A stretch of DNA of 64,000 bases from Chitinophaga cymbidii (GCF_007992715.1 NZ_BKAU01000001.1:2294001-2358000), one strand, 5' to 3'. Numbered from the stretch's first letter, positions 32,834 to 41,569 are shown. Notes: generated by a model from the letters alone, not told the origin. Numbers and translations are program-made.

Positions 32834-33670
32834 ATGGACTTACTTGATCATCCACTGAAAGTGGCCCCCACAGCCGCGCTCGTGCTGTCATTCGCCCGTT
32901 CATTGTACCAGGGGGGGCCCACCCGCACTTACTATGAAAAGCTGGACCTGCGGGAAAGCGACGCGCTGGCCCGCAGCATGGACCCCGCTACCGGCGGCGT
33001 TGTACTTGTCCGCAAACGTTTTATCCGCTACCAGCTGGAGCAATTCCTGAATGAAGACGAGCCTGTACAGATATGCATCCCCGGCGCCGGCCTCGACCCG
33101 CTTTCACTTCATCTGTCGGAATACCACGGAAGCGCCATCCACAGCATCTATGAGCTGGATGCCGCGCATCTGCAGGCCAAGGCGCACCACTACCAGGGTT
33201 TGTTGCCGGATGAGCCTCCGGTTCATTTTATTCAGGCGGATATAACGGATACCCTGCATCTGGAGCATCGCCTCCGGGATGCGGGGTATTCCTCCGGAAG
33301 GCCCACCATCATTGTGTTTGAAGGGATCGTGCATTATCTCTCTGAAGAGAATTTTATCGATCTCATGCAGACCTTCTCCACGCCGAATAAAACGAATATT
33401 GTGCTGATGGATTACCTGTTACCGGAATATGCAATACCGCATTCGGCGCTGCCGCTGTTCCATTCCACAAAGCAGCAGGTGGAATCGATGACCGGCAAAG
33501 CGATACAAACGTATAGCCGCGAACAGATGTTCAGCGCCATAGCATCGCTGCACGGAGATGTGGTGGGCGTGGATTCCATGAAGAGCGCGGAGTTCAAGCT
33601 GAACGGGCGCAATGAGCTGTTCTATGAAGAAGGGGAAGGGTTGATAGAAATGATGGCGTTCTATCTTTAG
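32834..33670 (+). CDS. SAM-dependent methyltransferase, leucine carboxyl methyltransferase (LCM) type
   Basis: 278 residues from the ATG at 32834. Features of the LCM/PPM1 superfamily are seen: an N-terminal region ending in VRKRFIRYQLEQFL, the SAM-binding strand QICIPGAGLDPLSLHL (about residue 78), acidic YELDAAH after the second strand, and IIVFEGIVHYLSEE (about residue 165) corresponding to the conserved post-III motif. Bacterial members modify carboxyls or polyketide-type small molecules, and the substrate is not known. The stop overlaps the convergent pdxA end by four bases. Confidence 0.78.
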   Translation: MDLLDHPLKVAPTAALVLSFARSLYQGGPTRTYYEKLDLRESDALARSMDPATGGVVLVRKRFIRYQLEQFLNEDEPVQICIPGAGLDPLSLHLSEYHGSAIHSIYELDAAHLQAKAHHYQGLLPDEPPVHFIQADITDTLHLEHRLRDAGYSSGRPTIIVFEGIVHYLSEENFIDLMQTFSTPNKTNIVLMDYLLPEYAIPHSALPLFHSTKQQVESMTGKAIQTYSREQMFSAIASLHGDVVGVDSMKSAEFKLNGRNELFYEEGEGLIEMMAFYL

Positions 33671-34737
33671 ATTCCTTCGGATGCCAGTTCCGATTTCTTC
33701 AGCGGGTTCCGCGTATTTTCCGCGTATTGCTTGCGCCGCGCAATGATGTCGATGCAGGTGTAGATAGCCTGGCGGAAGGAAGATTCGTCCGCGGTGTTCT
33801 TGCCTGCGATGTCAAACGCGGTGCCGTGGTCCGGTGACGTGCGCACGATGGGAAGTCCGGCCGTATAGTTGATGCCTTCGCCGATGGCGAGGGATTTGAA
33901 AGGGATCAGCCCCTGGTCGTGGTACATGGCCAGCACCCCGTCGAACCGGCGGTACATTTCACGGGCAAAGAACGCATCGGCGCTGTAAGGCCCGAAGCAC
34001 AACGTTCCCTGATGTTTCGCCTGCCGGATAGCGGGCGTGATATGTTTGCTTTCCTCATCACCGATCAGCCCTTCGTCGCCGGCGTGGGGGTTCAGTCCCA
34101 GTACCGCAATACGCGGGTTATCGATCCCGAAATCCTTAATAAGGCTATCGCGCATGATGGCCAGCTTGCTGAGAATATTTTCTTTGGTAACGTATTTCGT
34201 GATCTCCGCCACCGGCACATGCTCGGTGAGCAGGCCCACGCGCATGTTTTCCGCGGTCATGAACATGAGCACGTCCTTGCTGTTGAAGGCTTGCTGCAGG
34301 TAGGGCGTGTGGCCGGTGAAATTGAAGTCCGCGCTCTGGATGTTCTTCTTGTGGATCGGTGCGGTAACCAGTCCTTCCACCTGTTTGTCGCGCAGGCATT
34401 CGATGGCTACGGCCAGTGAGCGCGCCGCATATTTGCCGCCGGTTTCATTGAGCGTGCCCGGCATGATCTGCACTTCCTCTTCCCAGCAGTTGAAAACGCT
34501 CACCTGCTTGGGGTTCAGGCGTGTAAAATCTTTTATGCTCTGGTAATTGAAGTTGTTCTCGTTGAGCAGCTTCCGGTAGAAGTTGATCGTTTTATTGGAT
34601 GCGAAGATCACCGGGGTACACAATTCCAGCATACGGTTGTCCGCGAAGGTTTTGATGATGATCTCCGTTCCGATGCTGTTCAGATCGCCCACCGTGATCC
34701 CGATCACGGGCCGGTGCGTATGGGTGGCAGTACTCAT
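33667..34737 (-). CDS. pdxA: 4-hydroxythreonine-4-phosphate dehydrogenase
   Basis: Oxidises 4-phosphohydroxy-L-threonine in DXP-dependent pyridoxal phosphate synthesis. It has 356 residues from the ATG at 34737. The start is set by the family N-terminus (PVIGITVGDLNSIGTEII) and by a -7 box at 34765-34772 that excludes a longer TTG start. Metal and substrate motifs include FTGHTPYLQ, LNPHAGDEG, MYHDQGLIPFK and VRTSPDHGTAFDIAG. It is divergent from rsmA, a neighbour pair often seen in bacteria. Confidence 0.95.
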   Translation of the reverse strand: MSTATHTHRPVIGITVGDLNSIGTEIIIKTFADNRMLELCTPVIFASNKTINFYRKLLNENNFNYQSIKDFTRLNPKQVSVFNCWEEEVQIMPGTLNETGGKYAARSLAVAIECLRDKQVEGLVTAPIHKKNIQSADFNFTGHTPYLQQAFNSKDVLMFMTAENMRVGLLTEHVPVAEITKYVTKENILSKLAIMRDSLIKDFGIDNPRIAVLGLNPHAGDEGLIGDEESKHITPAIRQAKHQGTLCFGPYSADAFFAREMYRRFDGVLAMYHDQGLIPFKSLAIGEGINYTAGLPIVRTSPDHGTAFDIAGKNTADESSFRQAIYTCIDIIARRKQYAENTRNPLKKSELASEGI

Positions 34738-34764
34738 GCTATTTCCAGTATAAAATGTATCTGA

Positions 34765-34772
34765 CAAATATA
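34765..34772 (-). promoter_or_regulatory. -7 promoter element for pdxA
   Basis: Minus strand TATATTTG, exact TAnnTTTG, 27 bases before the ATG at 34737. Confidence 0.6.
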
Positions 34773-34823
34773 CGGGTTATAGTTGACAGATGATGGAGCA
34801 GCCGCAAACTGGGGACTATTCCT

Positions 34824-34831
34824 TAATTTTG
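34824..34831 (+). promoter_or_regulatory. -7 promoter element for rsmA
   Basis: TAATTTTG, exact TAnnTTTG, 16 bases before the rsmA ATG, back-to-back with the pdxA promoter. Confidence 0.55.
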
Positions 34832-34847
34832 CGCTTTATTCTACCGG

Positions 34848-35600
34848 ATGTATACGCTAAAAAAGTCACTGGGACAGCATTTTCTCAAAGACGAGAACAT
34901 TTGCAGAAAGATCGTGGAGGCATTGCCGGTGGCTGCCGGCGCGCAGGTGCTCGAAGTAGGGCCCGGCGCGGGCGCCATCACCAAATACCTGCTGGAGCTG
35001 CCCGGCATCACCTTCAAGGCCGTGGAGCTGGATACGGAAAAAGTGCAGTACCTGGAACATACCTTTCCCGCTATCCGCGGAAAGCTCATCAACGAGAGCT
35101 TCCTGGACATGCAGGCGCCCTACCAGGGCGAGTTTGCCGTGATCGGTAATTTCCCCTACAACATCTCCACCCAGATCATGTTCCGCATCCTGGACTGGAA
35201 AGAACAGGTGCCGGTGGTGGTAGGCATGTTCCAGAAAGAAGTGGCGCTGCGCATTGCGGCGAAACACGGCAACAAGGATTATGGCATCCTGAGCGTATTC
35301 CTGCAGCGGTTCTACGATGTGGAGTATCTGTTTGAAGTGCATGAGGATTGCTTCAACCCGCCGCCCAAGGTGAAATCCGCCGTTATCCGGCTGACGCGGC
35401 TGGCATCGCCGCTGCCCGTTAAAAGCGAAAAGAAATTTACGTTGCTCGTGAAAACCGCGTTCGGCCAGCGCCGCAAGCAATTGCGCAACCCGCTGAAAGG
35501 ATTTTTCGATAAAACATTTTTACAGGAACCGATATTTACAAAGAGGGCGGAAGAGCTGACTGTAGCGGACTTCGCAGCCCTGACCGAACATATGTTATGA
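34848..35600 (+). CDS. rsmA: 16S rRNA (adenine(1518)-N6/adenine(1519)-N6)-dimethyltransferase
   Basis: KsgA family: dimethylates two adenosines in helix 45 of 16S rRNA during small-subunit maturation. It has 250 residues. Motifs: KSLGQHFLKDENICRKIV (residues 4-21), the SAM loop VLEVGPGAGAITKYL (about 40-54), and the catalytic motif NFPYNIST (about 103-110). The stop overlaps the next start by four bases (ATGA). Confidence 0.96.
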   Translation: MYTLKKSLGQHFLKDENICRKIVEALPVAAGAQVLEVGPGAGAITKYLLELPGITFKAVELDTEKVQYLEHTFPAIRGKLINESFLDMQAPYQGEFAVIGNFPYNISTQIMFRILDWKEQVPVVVGMFQKEVALRIAAKHGNKDYGILSVFLQRFYDVEYLFEVHEDCFNPPPKVKSAVIRLTRLASPLPVKSEKKFTLLVKTAFGQRRKQLRNPLKGFFDKTFLQEPIFTKRAEELTVADFAALTEHML

Positions 35601-36523
35601 GCCAGAAAGTTTTAATCACCGCCAAAGTACACCCATATCTGATCGATCAACTGGAAGCAAAAGGATACACCGTCAGTTATCAGCCGTCCATCACCTACGA
35701 TGGCGTTATGGCGGAGGTCCACGATTGTACCGGTCTCATTGTTACCACCCGCATTAAAGTAGATAAAGCGATGATAGACCGCGCCGCGCAACTGATGTGG
35801 ATCGGCAGGCTCGGTTCCGGTATGGAGCTGATAGATGTGGCGTATGCCGAAAGCAAAGGCATCCGCTGCGCCAGCAGTCCCGAAGGCAACCGCGATACCG
35901 TCGGCGAGCAGGCCGTGGGCATGCTCATCATGCTGCTGCACAACCTGCTCAAAAGCAACCTGGAACTGCGCGAAGGTATCTGGGAGCGGGACGGCAACCG
36001 CGCGTATGAGCTGGGCGGGCTGACGCTGGGCATCATCGGCTACGGTCACACAGGGAGCGCCTTTGCGCGCAAGCTCCGCGGCTTCGATATGCGCATCCTG
36101 GCGTTCGATAAATACAAACAGGGCTATGGTAATGATCTCGTGGAGGAAACAACCATGGAGCGGATCTTCGCGGAAGCCGATATCGTCAGCACCCACCTGC
36201 CGCTGACGGAAGAAACGCGGCACCTGGCGGGCAGCAGTTTTTTTTCATCCTTCCACAAACCTGTTTACTTTATCAATACTTCCCGCGGCAAAGTAGTCAA
36301 CACAGCTGACCTCATTGCGGCCATTGAAGCGGGGAGCGTCCGCGGCGCCTGCCTGGACGTGCTGGAAAATGAAAAGCTGGAAACCTTCAACGCCACGGAA
36401 CGGGCGCAGTTTGATTTCCTGCTGCGGGACCACCGTGTGGTGCTCACGCCCCATATTGCCGGATATTCGCATGAAGCGAGCATCAAAATGGCGGAATATG
36501 TGCTGCGAAAACTGAATATTTAA
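35597..36523 (+). CDS. D-2-hydroxyacid dehydrogenase (phosphoglycerate dehydrogenase-like)
   Basis: 308 residues, NAD-dependent, cytoplasmic. The Rossmann motif GIIGYGHTGSAFA is near residue 143. Catalytic residues lie in NTSRGKVVN (Arg), an Asp/Glu-containing CLDVLENEK segment and TPHIAGYSHEA (His). It lacks the C-terminal ACT domain of long PGDH, so it may be a short-form SerA or a general hydroxyacid reductase. It is translationally coupled to rsmA, an unexpected partner metabolically. Confidence 0.85.
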   Translation: MSQKVLITAKVHPYLIDQLEAKGYTVSYQPSITYDGVMAEVHDCTGLIVTTRIKVDKAMIDRAAQLMWIGRLGSGMELIDVAYAESKGIRCASSPEGNRDTVGEQAVGMLIMLLHNLLKSNLELREGIWERDGNRAYELGGLTLGIIGYGHTGSAFARKLRGFDMRILAFDKYKQGYGNDLVEETTMERIFAEADIVSTHLPLTEETRHLAGSSFFSSFHKPVYFINTSRGKVVNTADLIAAIEAGSVRGACLDVLENEKLETFNATERAQFDFLLRDHRVVLTPHIAGYSHEASIKMAEYVLRKLNI

Positions 36524-36584
36524 CAGCATATAGATTATGCTTTTTAAAATGTGAGTAAGGCTTTCCTCCGGGAGAAAAAAAGGT

Positions 36585-36592
36585 TATATTTG
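36585..36592 (+). promoter_or_regulatory. -7 promoter element for greA
   Basis: TATATTTG, exact TAnnTTTG, with a 77-base leader before the ATG at 36670. Confidence 0.55.
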
Positions 36593-36669
36593 CAATCATC
36601 ACACTTAATGACGTCTTTGCGAAAGCGGGGGCGTTAATTTTTTTTTCTTTATACTAAATCATTCAGGTT

Positions 36670-37143
36670 ATGTCTGGCGTCAATTATGTAACCAAGGAAA
36701 CCCTTGAACAGATGAGGGACGAGCTTACGCAACTCAAAACAAAAGGCAGGGCCGAGATCGCCAAAGCTATTTCCGAAGCCCGCGAAAAGGGGGATTTGAA
36801 GGAGAACGCGGAATATGATGCGGCTAAAGAGGCACAGGGCCTTCATGAAGCAAAGATCGCTGTACTGGAGAATGCCATTGCTACTGCCAGGGTAGTGGAG
36901 GCGGATTCCATCGACACCTCCAAAGTATCTATTCTCTGTAAAGTGACGATCACGAACGTTGCGAATAAAAAAACGTTTACCTATCAGCTGGTATCAGAAC
37001 AGGAAGCCGATCTGAAAGCCGGCAAGATCTCCGTGACCTCCCCGATCGGCAAAGGTCTGCTTGGCAAGCAGGTGGGCGAAGTAGCCGATGTGCATGCTCC
37101 CAATGGCAAAATGAAGTTTAAGATAGACAATATTACGGTGTAA
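36670..37143 (+). CDS. greA: Transcription elongation factor GreA
   Basis: Rescues backtracked RNA polymerase by stimulating transcript cleavage. It has 157 residues: an N-terminal antiparallel coiled coil (about 8-75) with the acidic tip ARE KGDLKENAEYDAAKE that reaches the active site, and a C-terminal FKBP-like domain with the SPIGKGLLGKQVGEV stretch. Its length is normal for the family. It has its own promoter and terminator, followed by a HIT protein. Confidence 0.96.
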   Translation: MSGVNYVTKETLEQMRDELTQLKTKGRAEIAKAISEAREKGDLKENAEYDAAKEAQGLHEAKIAVLENAIATARVVEADSIDTSKVSILCKVTITNVANKKTFTYQLVSEQEADLKAGKISVTSPIGKGLLGKQVGEVADVHAPNGKMKFKIDNITV

Positions 37144-37167
37144 GCCGAAGCGTAAGTATACGGCAGG

Positions 37168-37194
37168 AGGCTCCGTCAGGAGCCTTTTGTTTTT
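37168..37194 (+). terminator. Rho-independent terminator after greA
   Basis: A 7-bp stem (37168-37174 with 37179-37185), 4-nt loop GTCA, followed by a T-rich tail TTTTGTTTTT. Confidence 0.85.
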
Positions 37195-37221
37195 CATCAC
37201 CCAGTTCTAACTGTATTGACC

Positions 37222-37611
37222 ATGACTATCTTTTCCAAGATCATTAAAGGTGACATCCCGAGCTACCGCATTGCGGAGAACGAACTTTTTTACGCTTTCC
37301 TCGATATTTTCCCGTTGGTGAAAGGGCATACGCTGATCGTGCCCAAAGTGGAAATTGATAAATTCTTTGATTTGGAAGACGATCTGCTGCGGGAATGGCT
37401 GGTGTTCGCCAAGCCGATCGCGCAGGCGATAGAAAGGGTAATTCCTTGCAATCGTGTAGGGATCAGCGTTGTGGGTCTGGAAGTACCGCATGCCCATATG
37501 CACCTGGTACCCGTCAATTCCGCGGACGATCTGAATTTTACCCGCCCCAAGCTGAAGCTGTCGCCGGAGGAATTCAGGGAAGTGCAGGAAAGTATCGTGG
37601 CAGGATTATAA
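37222..37611 (+). CDS. HIT-family nucleotide hydrolase/transferase
   Basis: 129 residues from the ATG at 37222 (a TTG two codons upstream is less likely). The histidine triad is HAHMHLVP near residue 92. The N-terminal IFSKIIKGDIPSYRI and LVKGHTLIVPK are typical of the HINT branch, which hydrolyses nucleoside phosphoramidates. Its end overlaps the convergent response regulator gene by six bases. Confidence 0.9.
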   Translation: MTIFSKIIKGDIPSYRIAENELFYAFLDIFPLVKGHTLIVPKVEIDKFFDLEDDLLREWLVFAKPIAQAIERVIPCNRVGISVVGLEVPHAHMHLVPVNSADDLNFTRPKLKLSPEEFREVQESIVAGL

Positions 37612-38307
37612 CGTAGACACGTAGAATTTGAACCCGATGCCGTGGAGCGTTTCGAGCTTCACGTCTTTATCGTCACTGAAGTGCTTTCTGATCTTGGTGA
37701 TGAACACGTCCATACTGCGTCCGAGGAAATAGTCGTCTTTTCCCCATACGTGATAAAGGATCTCCTCGCGCTTGAGGGTTTTGTTAGCGTTCTCACAGAA
37801 GAATTTCAGCAGGTCGGCCTCCTTTTGTGTAAGGGTGGCTTTCAGTTTGCCATTTTTGTCCGTCAGCTTGAGCTCCCCGTAATCAAAGGTGGTCTTGCCC
37901 ACGGTGAACGTAGCCCGTTTATCCGCGTTCAGCGGGCGGGTGCGTTTCAGGAATACTTCGATGCGCAGCAGCAGCTCCTGCATGCTGAAGGGTTTGGTGA
38001 CATAATCGTCCGCTCCGTGCTTGAAGCCGCTGATCTTGTCTTCATCCTCCGATTTGGAGGTCAGAAATAAAATGGGGATCAGGTCGTTTTTCTGCCTTAT
38101 CTGCTTAGCCAGCTCGAAGCCATTTTTCTTTGGCATGACCACATCCAGCAGGCATATGTCGAAAAGGCTTTTCTGGAACTGCTTCCAGGCAATATCGCCA
38201 TCAGAGCAATGGGTCACCTCGTATCCGGATTCTTCCAACCGCTTTTTGGTTATTGCACCCAGGTTATAATCATCCTCCACTAGTAAAATTCTAGCCTTCG
38301 TATCCAT
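37606..38307 (-). CDS. OmpR-family response regulator (RprY-like)
   Basis: 233 residues: receiver domain (about 6-120) with LLVEDDYN, phospho-acceptor Asp in CLLDVVMP and YVTKPFSMQELL, then a winged helix (about 135-230) with GRSMDVFITKIRKHF. No histidine kinase lies next to it. It is closely similar in build to the regulator at 40864, both ending in an HGIGFKFYV or HGNGFRLVV type strand, so the two are probably paralogues of the Bacteroidota RprY group. The target genes are unknown. Confidence 0.88.
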   Translation of the reverse strand: MDTKARILLVEDDYNLGAITKKRLEESGYEVTHCSDGDIAWKQFQKSLFDICLLDVVMPKKNGFELAKQIRQKNDLIPILFLTSKSEDEDKISGFKHGADDYVTKPFSMQELLLRIEVFLKRTRPLNADKRATFTVGKTTFDYGELKLTDKNGKLKATLTQKEADLLKFFCENANKTLKREEILYHVWGKDDYFLGRSMDVFITKIRKHFSDDKDVKLETLHGIGFKFYVSTL

Positions 38308-38466
38308 CTACGAAAAAATTAGGGGTGATAAATGATTGATCTTCATATAGATAAATGCGCATAATTTAGGTACAGTTGTAGCGCGTCAGCCATAATTAAG
38401 TTCAAAATAAGTACATTTTCTCAATTAACAAACAGCCGTCATACTCTATTTGTTCAATTGATCTTC

Positions 38467-39027
38467 CTACTTCGCAAGCCGTTCGGGGTGTTGCTGGAGG
38501 AACTTCTCCCATCCTTTTGATTTGCCTGTGGTTGCAAACGGGCTGCTTTCCTGGAAGTGGTGGCAGACGGCTACAGCCAGAGCGTCTGTGGCATCGAGGT
38601 ATTGCGGTTGCTCGGAAAAGTGCAGGATACGCTGCAACATCTGCCATACCTGCTCCTTGTTGGCGCTGCCGTTGCCGGTGATGGACTGCTTTACTTTCTT
38701 GGGGGAATATTCCGCTACCATCACCCCGGCCTGCATGGCGCTGGCGATGGCTACGCCCTGCGCGCGCCCGAGCTTGAGCATGCTTTGTACGTTCTTGCCG
38801 AAGAAGGGGGCTTCAATGGCGCAGCTGACGGGTTTGTGCTTGCGGATCAGTTCGTTCACCCGCTGGTGGATCAACTGCAGTCTTTCATAGTGGTCTTTCT
38901 GCGGATTGAGCTTGAGCACGTCCATCTCCACGATCGTTACCTGCTGTCCCTTCACGGCGATCAGTCCGTATCCCATGATGATCGTTCCGGGATCGATGCC
39001 AAGAATTATTTTTGAATTGTTTGCCAA
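38467..39027 (-). CDS. ruvC: Crossover junction endodeoxyribonuclease RuvC
   Basis: Resolves Holliday junctions with RuvAB. It has 186 residues from a TTG start at 39027, chosen because the family N-terminus KIILGIDPGT follows at once. An in-frame ATG at 39087 would add 20 residues but overlaps the divergent gene. The RNase H-like acidic active site is visible: D in GIDPGT, E in CAIEAPFFGKN and two Asp in LDATDALAVAVCHH. ruvB is about 2.6 kb away in the same orientation, not adjacent. Confidence 0.92.
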   Translation of the reverse strand: MANNSKIILGIDPGTIIMGYGLIAVKGQQVTIVEMDVLKLNPQKDHYERLQLIHQRVNELIRKHKPVSCAIEAPFFGKNVQSMLKLGRAQGVAIASAMQAGVMVAEYSPKKVKQSITGNGSANKEQVWQMLQRILHFSEQPQYLDATDALAVAVCHHFQESSPFATTGKSKGWEKFLQQHPERLAK

Positions 39028-39035
39028 GCGGAGGT

Positions 39036-39043
39036 TATTTTTG
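39036..39043 (+). promoter_or_regulatory. -7 promoter element in the ruvC/flippase divergent region
   Basis: TATTTTTG, exact TAnnTTTG, with TTG at 39012-39014 as a possible -33 element. If used, transcription starts at about 39050, which excludes a TTG start at 39041. Confidence 0.45.
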
Positions 39044-40048
39044 CCAAAATCTGTACGTCTGAACAAAAGTACCAAAATAATCCTCAATTACGTGCTGGGC
39101 GGCGCCCTCTTCATCTGGTTAACCTATGCGATCTACCAACAGCTTGTGCATCAGCAAAACCTGCCCGCCGCGCTGGCGCATATGCAAACCACCATCCTGG
39201 AAAGAGGATTGCTGCTTTTGTTGCTCGTTATCGGCATGATGTTCATCAACTGGGGCCTGGAGGCGCGCAAATGGCAGCTGCTGGTGGCGCCGCTGGAAGA
39301 AGTGCCTTTCCTGCGGGCATTCAGCGCCATTCTCAGCGGCGTGACCCTCTCCGTGAACACGCCCAACCGGATCGGGGAATACGGCGGCCGCATCCTCTAC
39401 CTCGAGAACCGGAACAAGCTGAAAGCCATTGCCGCCACCATCGTGGGGAGCTACAGCCAGCTGATCGTGACCGCTGTTTTTGGCCTGGCCGGCCTGATCT
39501 ATTATATTAATAATTTCCAGCTGGTGAAGGCCGACAGTTATTTTGCCCCGAACTTCTGGGAGAAATTATTGTTAGGAATATTGATAGTCATTTGCACCTT
39601 CATCCTAATACTTTATTTTCGGCTACAGATCATTGTAGCGGTTTTTGAAAAGGTTCCCTTTCTGCGGAAACTGAAGGTGTTCATCCAGATCATCGCACGC
39701 TATTCCCCGCCACAGTTGCGGAAATTGCTGCTGCTGAGCACGGTGCGCTATATGGTGTTTACGGCACAGTATTTGATTTTGCTATACGCGCTGGGCGTGA
39801 CTTTCGTATGGTGGCAGGGGTTCTTTATGATCAATGTGATCTACCTTGTGATGGCGCTGGTACCCACTATCGCCATCGCGGAACTGGGGCTCCGGGGCCA
39901 GGTCAGCATTTACTTCCTGGGCCTCCTGAGCGCGAATACCGCAGGGATCGTGGCCGGAACAGTGGCTATCTGGTTGATCAACCTGGTGCTTCCGGCGGTA
40001 ATAGGCAGCATACTGCTCCTGGGCGTTAAAATTTTCAAGGATAAATAG
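39041..40048 (+). CDS. Flippase-like membrane protein (LPG synthase TM/UPF0104 type), start uncertain
   Basis: About 330 residues with roughly eight membrane segments. It resembles the lysylphosphatidylglycerol synthase transmembrane/YbhN-like family (TPNRIGEYGGRILYLENR near residue 105; MALVPTIAIAELGLRGQVS near residue 275). Members without the synthase domain are thought to flip lipids or support envelope assembly. The start is unresolved: TTG 39041 (given), CTG 39059 (best fit to a natural N-terminus, LNKSTKIIL) or GTG 39089. No ATG lies in a suitable place. It is followed by a DUF3108 gene after eight bases. Confidence 0.8.
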   Translation: MPKSVRLNKSTKIILNYVLGGALFIWLTYAIYQQLVHQQNLPAALAHMQTTILERGLLLLLLVIGMMFINWGLEARKWQLLVAPLEEVPFLRAFSAILSGVTLSVNTPNRIGEYGGRILYLENRNKLKAIAATIVGSYSQLIVTAVFGLAGLIYYINNFQLVKADSYFAPNFWEKLLLGILIVICTFILILYFRLQIIVAVFEKVPFLRKLKVFIQIIARYSPPQLRKLLLLSTVRYMVFTAQYLILLYALGVTFVWWQGFFMINVIYLVMALVPTIAIAELGLRGQVSIYFLGLLSANTAGIVAGTVAIWLINLVLPAVIGSILLLGVKIFKDK

Positions 40049-40056
40049 ATCGATCG

Positions 40057-40848
40057 ATGAGGCATTTTCTACTATTACTTATCGTGTTAGCCACGACCGT
40101 ACGATCCTCAGCACAAGATAATTTCTGTGGCATCACCAATACGAGCTTCCACGCCGGTGAATCCATCACATATAAAGTGTACTATAACCTCGGCGCCGTT
40201 TTCGTGGGCGCCGGCGAAGCCGTTTTCACCAGCAAACTGGAAAGATACGGCGGCCGTGACGCCTATCACGTGGTAGGGGACGGGCGCACGTTCCGGACGT
40301 ACGACTGGATCTTCAAAGTGCGCGACCGCTATGAAAGCTACATCGATACGGCCACCCTGCTGCCCATCCGCTTCATCCGCAACGTCAGCGAAGGCGGGCA
40401 CAAGATCTACAATAATGTGGGCTTTAACCGCGAAGCCGGCACCGCCACCAGCACCAACGGTACTTTCAAGGTGCCGGACTGCATACAGGACGTGATCAGC
40501 GCCATTTACTACGCCCGGAACATCGACTTTTCCAAATACAAGCCGGGGGACAAAATACCCTTCGCCATGTTCCTCGACGATGAAGTCTACAACATCTACA
40601 TCCGTTACATCGGCAAAGAACAGGTAGACACCCGCTACGGGAAGTTCCGCGCCATCAAGTTCAAGCCGCTGCTCATCAAAGGCACCATCTTTGAAGGCGG
40701 GGAGCAAATGTCCGTATGGGTCAGCGACGACGGTAACAAGATACCGCTGCGGGTGGACAGCCCCATTTCCGTAGGAAGCATCAAAGTGGACATGGTGGAG
40801 TACTCCAACCTGCGCCACAGCCTCTCATCCCTCATAAAGAAAAGATAA
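40057..40848 (+). CDS. DUF3108-domain exported protein
   Basis: 263 residues, signal peptide (about 1-20, ending SSAQ). The mature part is a DUF3108 domain: GESITYKVYYNLGAVFVGAG near residue 35, RDRYESYIDTATLLPIRF near residue 90 and MSVWVSDDGNKIPLRVDSPI near residue 225. The fold resembles lipid-binding LolA/LppX-like beta sheets, so it may handle a lipid or envelope component. It sits eight bases behind the flippase-like gene and probably shares its mRNA. The biochemical role is unknown. Confidence 0.8.
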   Translation: MRHFLLLLIVLATTVRSSAQDNFCGITNTSFHAGESITYKVYYNLGAVFVGAGEAVFTSKLERYGGRDAYHVVGDGRTFRTYDWIFKVRDRYESYIDTATLLPIRFIRNVSEGGHKIYNNVGFNREAGTATSTNGTFKVPDCIQDVISAIYYARNIDFSKYKPGDKIPFAMFLDDEVYNIYIRYIGKEQVDTRYGKFRAIKFKPLLIKGTIFEGGEQMSVWVSDDGNKIPLRVDSPISVGSIKVDMVEYSNLRHSLSSLIKKR

Positions 40849-40850
40849 GT

Positions 40851-40858
40851 TATATTTG
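40851..40858 (+). promoter_or_regulatory. -7 promoter element abutting the response regulator start
   Basis: TATATTTG, exact TAnnTTTG, ending five bases before the ATG at 40864. It predicts transcription starting at about the start codon (leaderless mRNA). Confidence 0.55.
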
Positions 40859-40863
40859 TAATT

Positions 40864-41565
40864 ATGGAAGAACGCAAACCCAAGATACTGCTGGCAGAAG
40901 ACGATACCAACCTTGGTATGGTGCTCAAGAATTACCTGGAGCTGAACGACTATGACGTGGAGCTGTGCCGCGATGGCATTCTTGCGCTGGCCGCTTTCCG
41001 CAGGGATAAATTCGATATCTGCCTGCTGGACATCATGATGCCGAATATGGACGGCTTCAAGCTCGCGGAAGAGATCCGCGATGTGGACCCGGACATTCCC
41101 CTTTTCTTCCTGTCTGCCAAGACCATGAAGGAAGACATCATCCAGGGATATAAACTGGGAGCGGACGATTATATTTCCAAACCGTTCGACAGCGAGCTGC
41201 TGCTGCTGAAGATCAAAGCCATCCTGAAAAGGAACCAGGAGCTGAACAACAAGGAGGAAGAGCAGTTCGAATTCAAGATCGGGCAATACCACTTCAACTC
41301 CCGCCTGCGCACGCTCACCAAGGGCGGCGATTCCAGCACCCTCTCCCCGAAAGAGAACGAGCTGCTGCATATGCTCTGCGAGCATAAGAACGATCTGTTG
41401 CCCCGTGAAGTGGCGCTGAAGAAGATCTGGGGCAGCGATACCTATTTTAATGGCCGCAGTATGGACGTGTATATCGCCAAACTGAGAAAATACCTGAAAG
41501 AAGATCCCAATATCGAGATCGTGAACATTCACGGCAACGGGTTCAGGCTGGTTGTAAAAGATTAG
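40864..41565 (+). CDS. OmpR-family response regulator (RprY-like)
   Basis: 233 residues: receiver domain (about 7-120) with LLAEDDTN, phospho-acceptor Asp in CLLDIMMPNMDG and YISKPFDSELL, and a winged-helix output domain (about 135-230) with GRSMDVYIAKLRKYL and HGNGFRLVV. No kinase gene is adjacent. It lies 15 bases after the DUF3108 gene but has its own promoter. It is a likely paralogue of the regulator at 37606. Confidence 0.88.
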   Translation: MEERKPKILLAEDDTNLGMVLKNYLELNDYDVELCRDGILALAAFRRDKFDICLLDIMMPNMDGFKLAEEIRDVDPDIPLFFLSAKTMKEDIIQGYKLGADDYISKPFDSELLLLKIKAILKRNQELNNKEEEQFEFKIGQYHFNSRLRTLTKGGDSSTLSPKENELLHMLCEHKNDLLPREVALKKIWGSDTYFNGRSMDVYIAKLRKYLKEDPNIEIVNIHGNGFRLVVKD

Positions 41566-41569
41566 ATGG

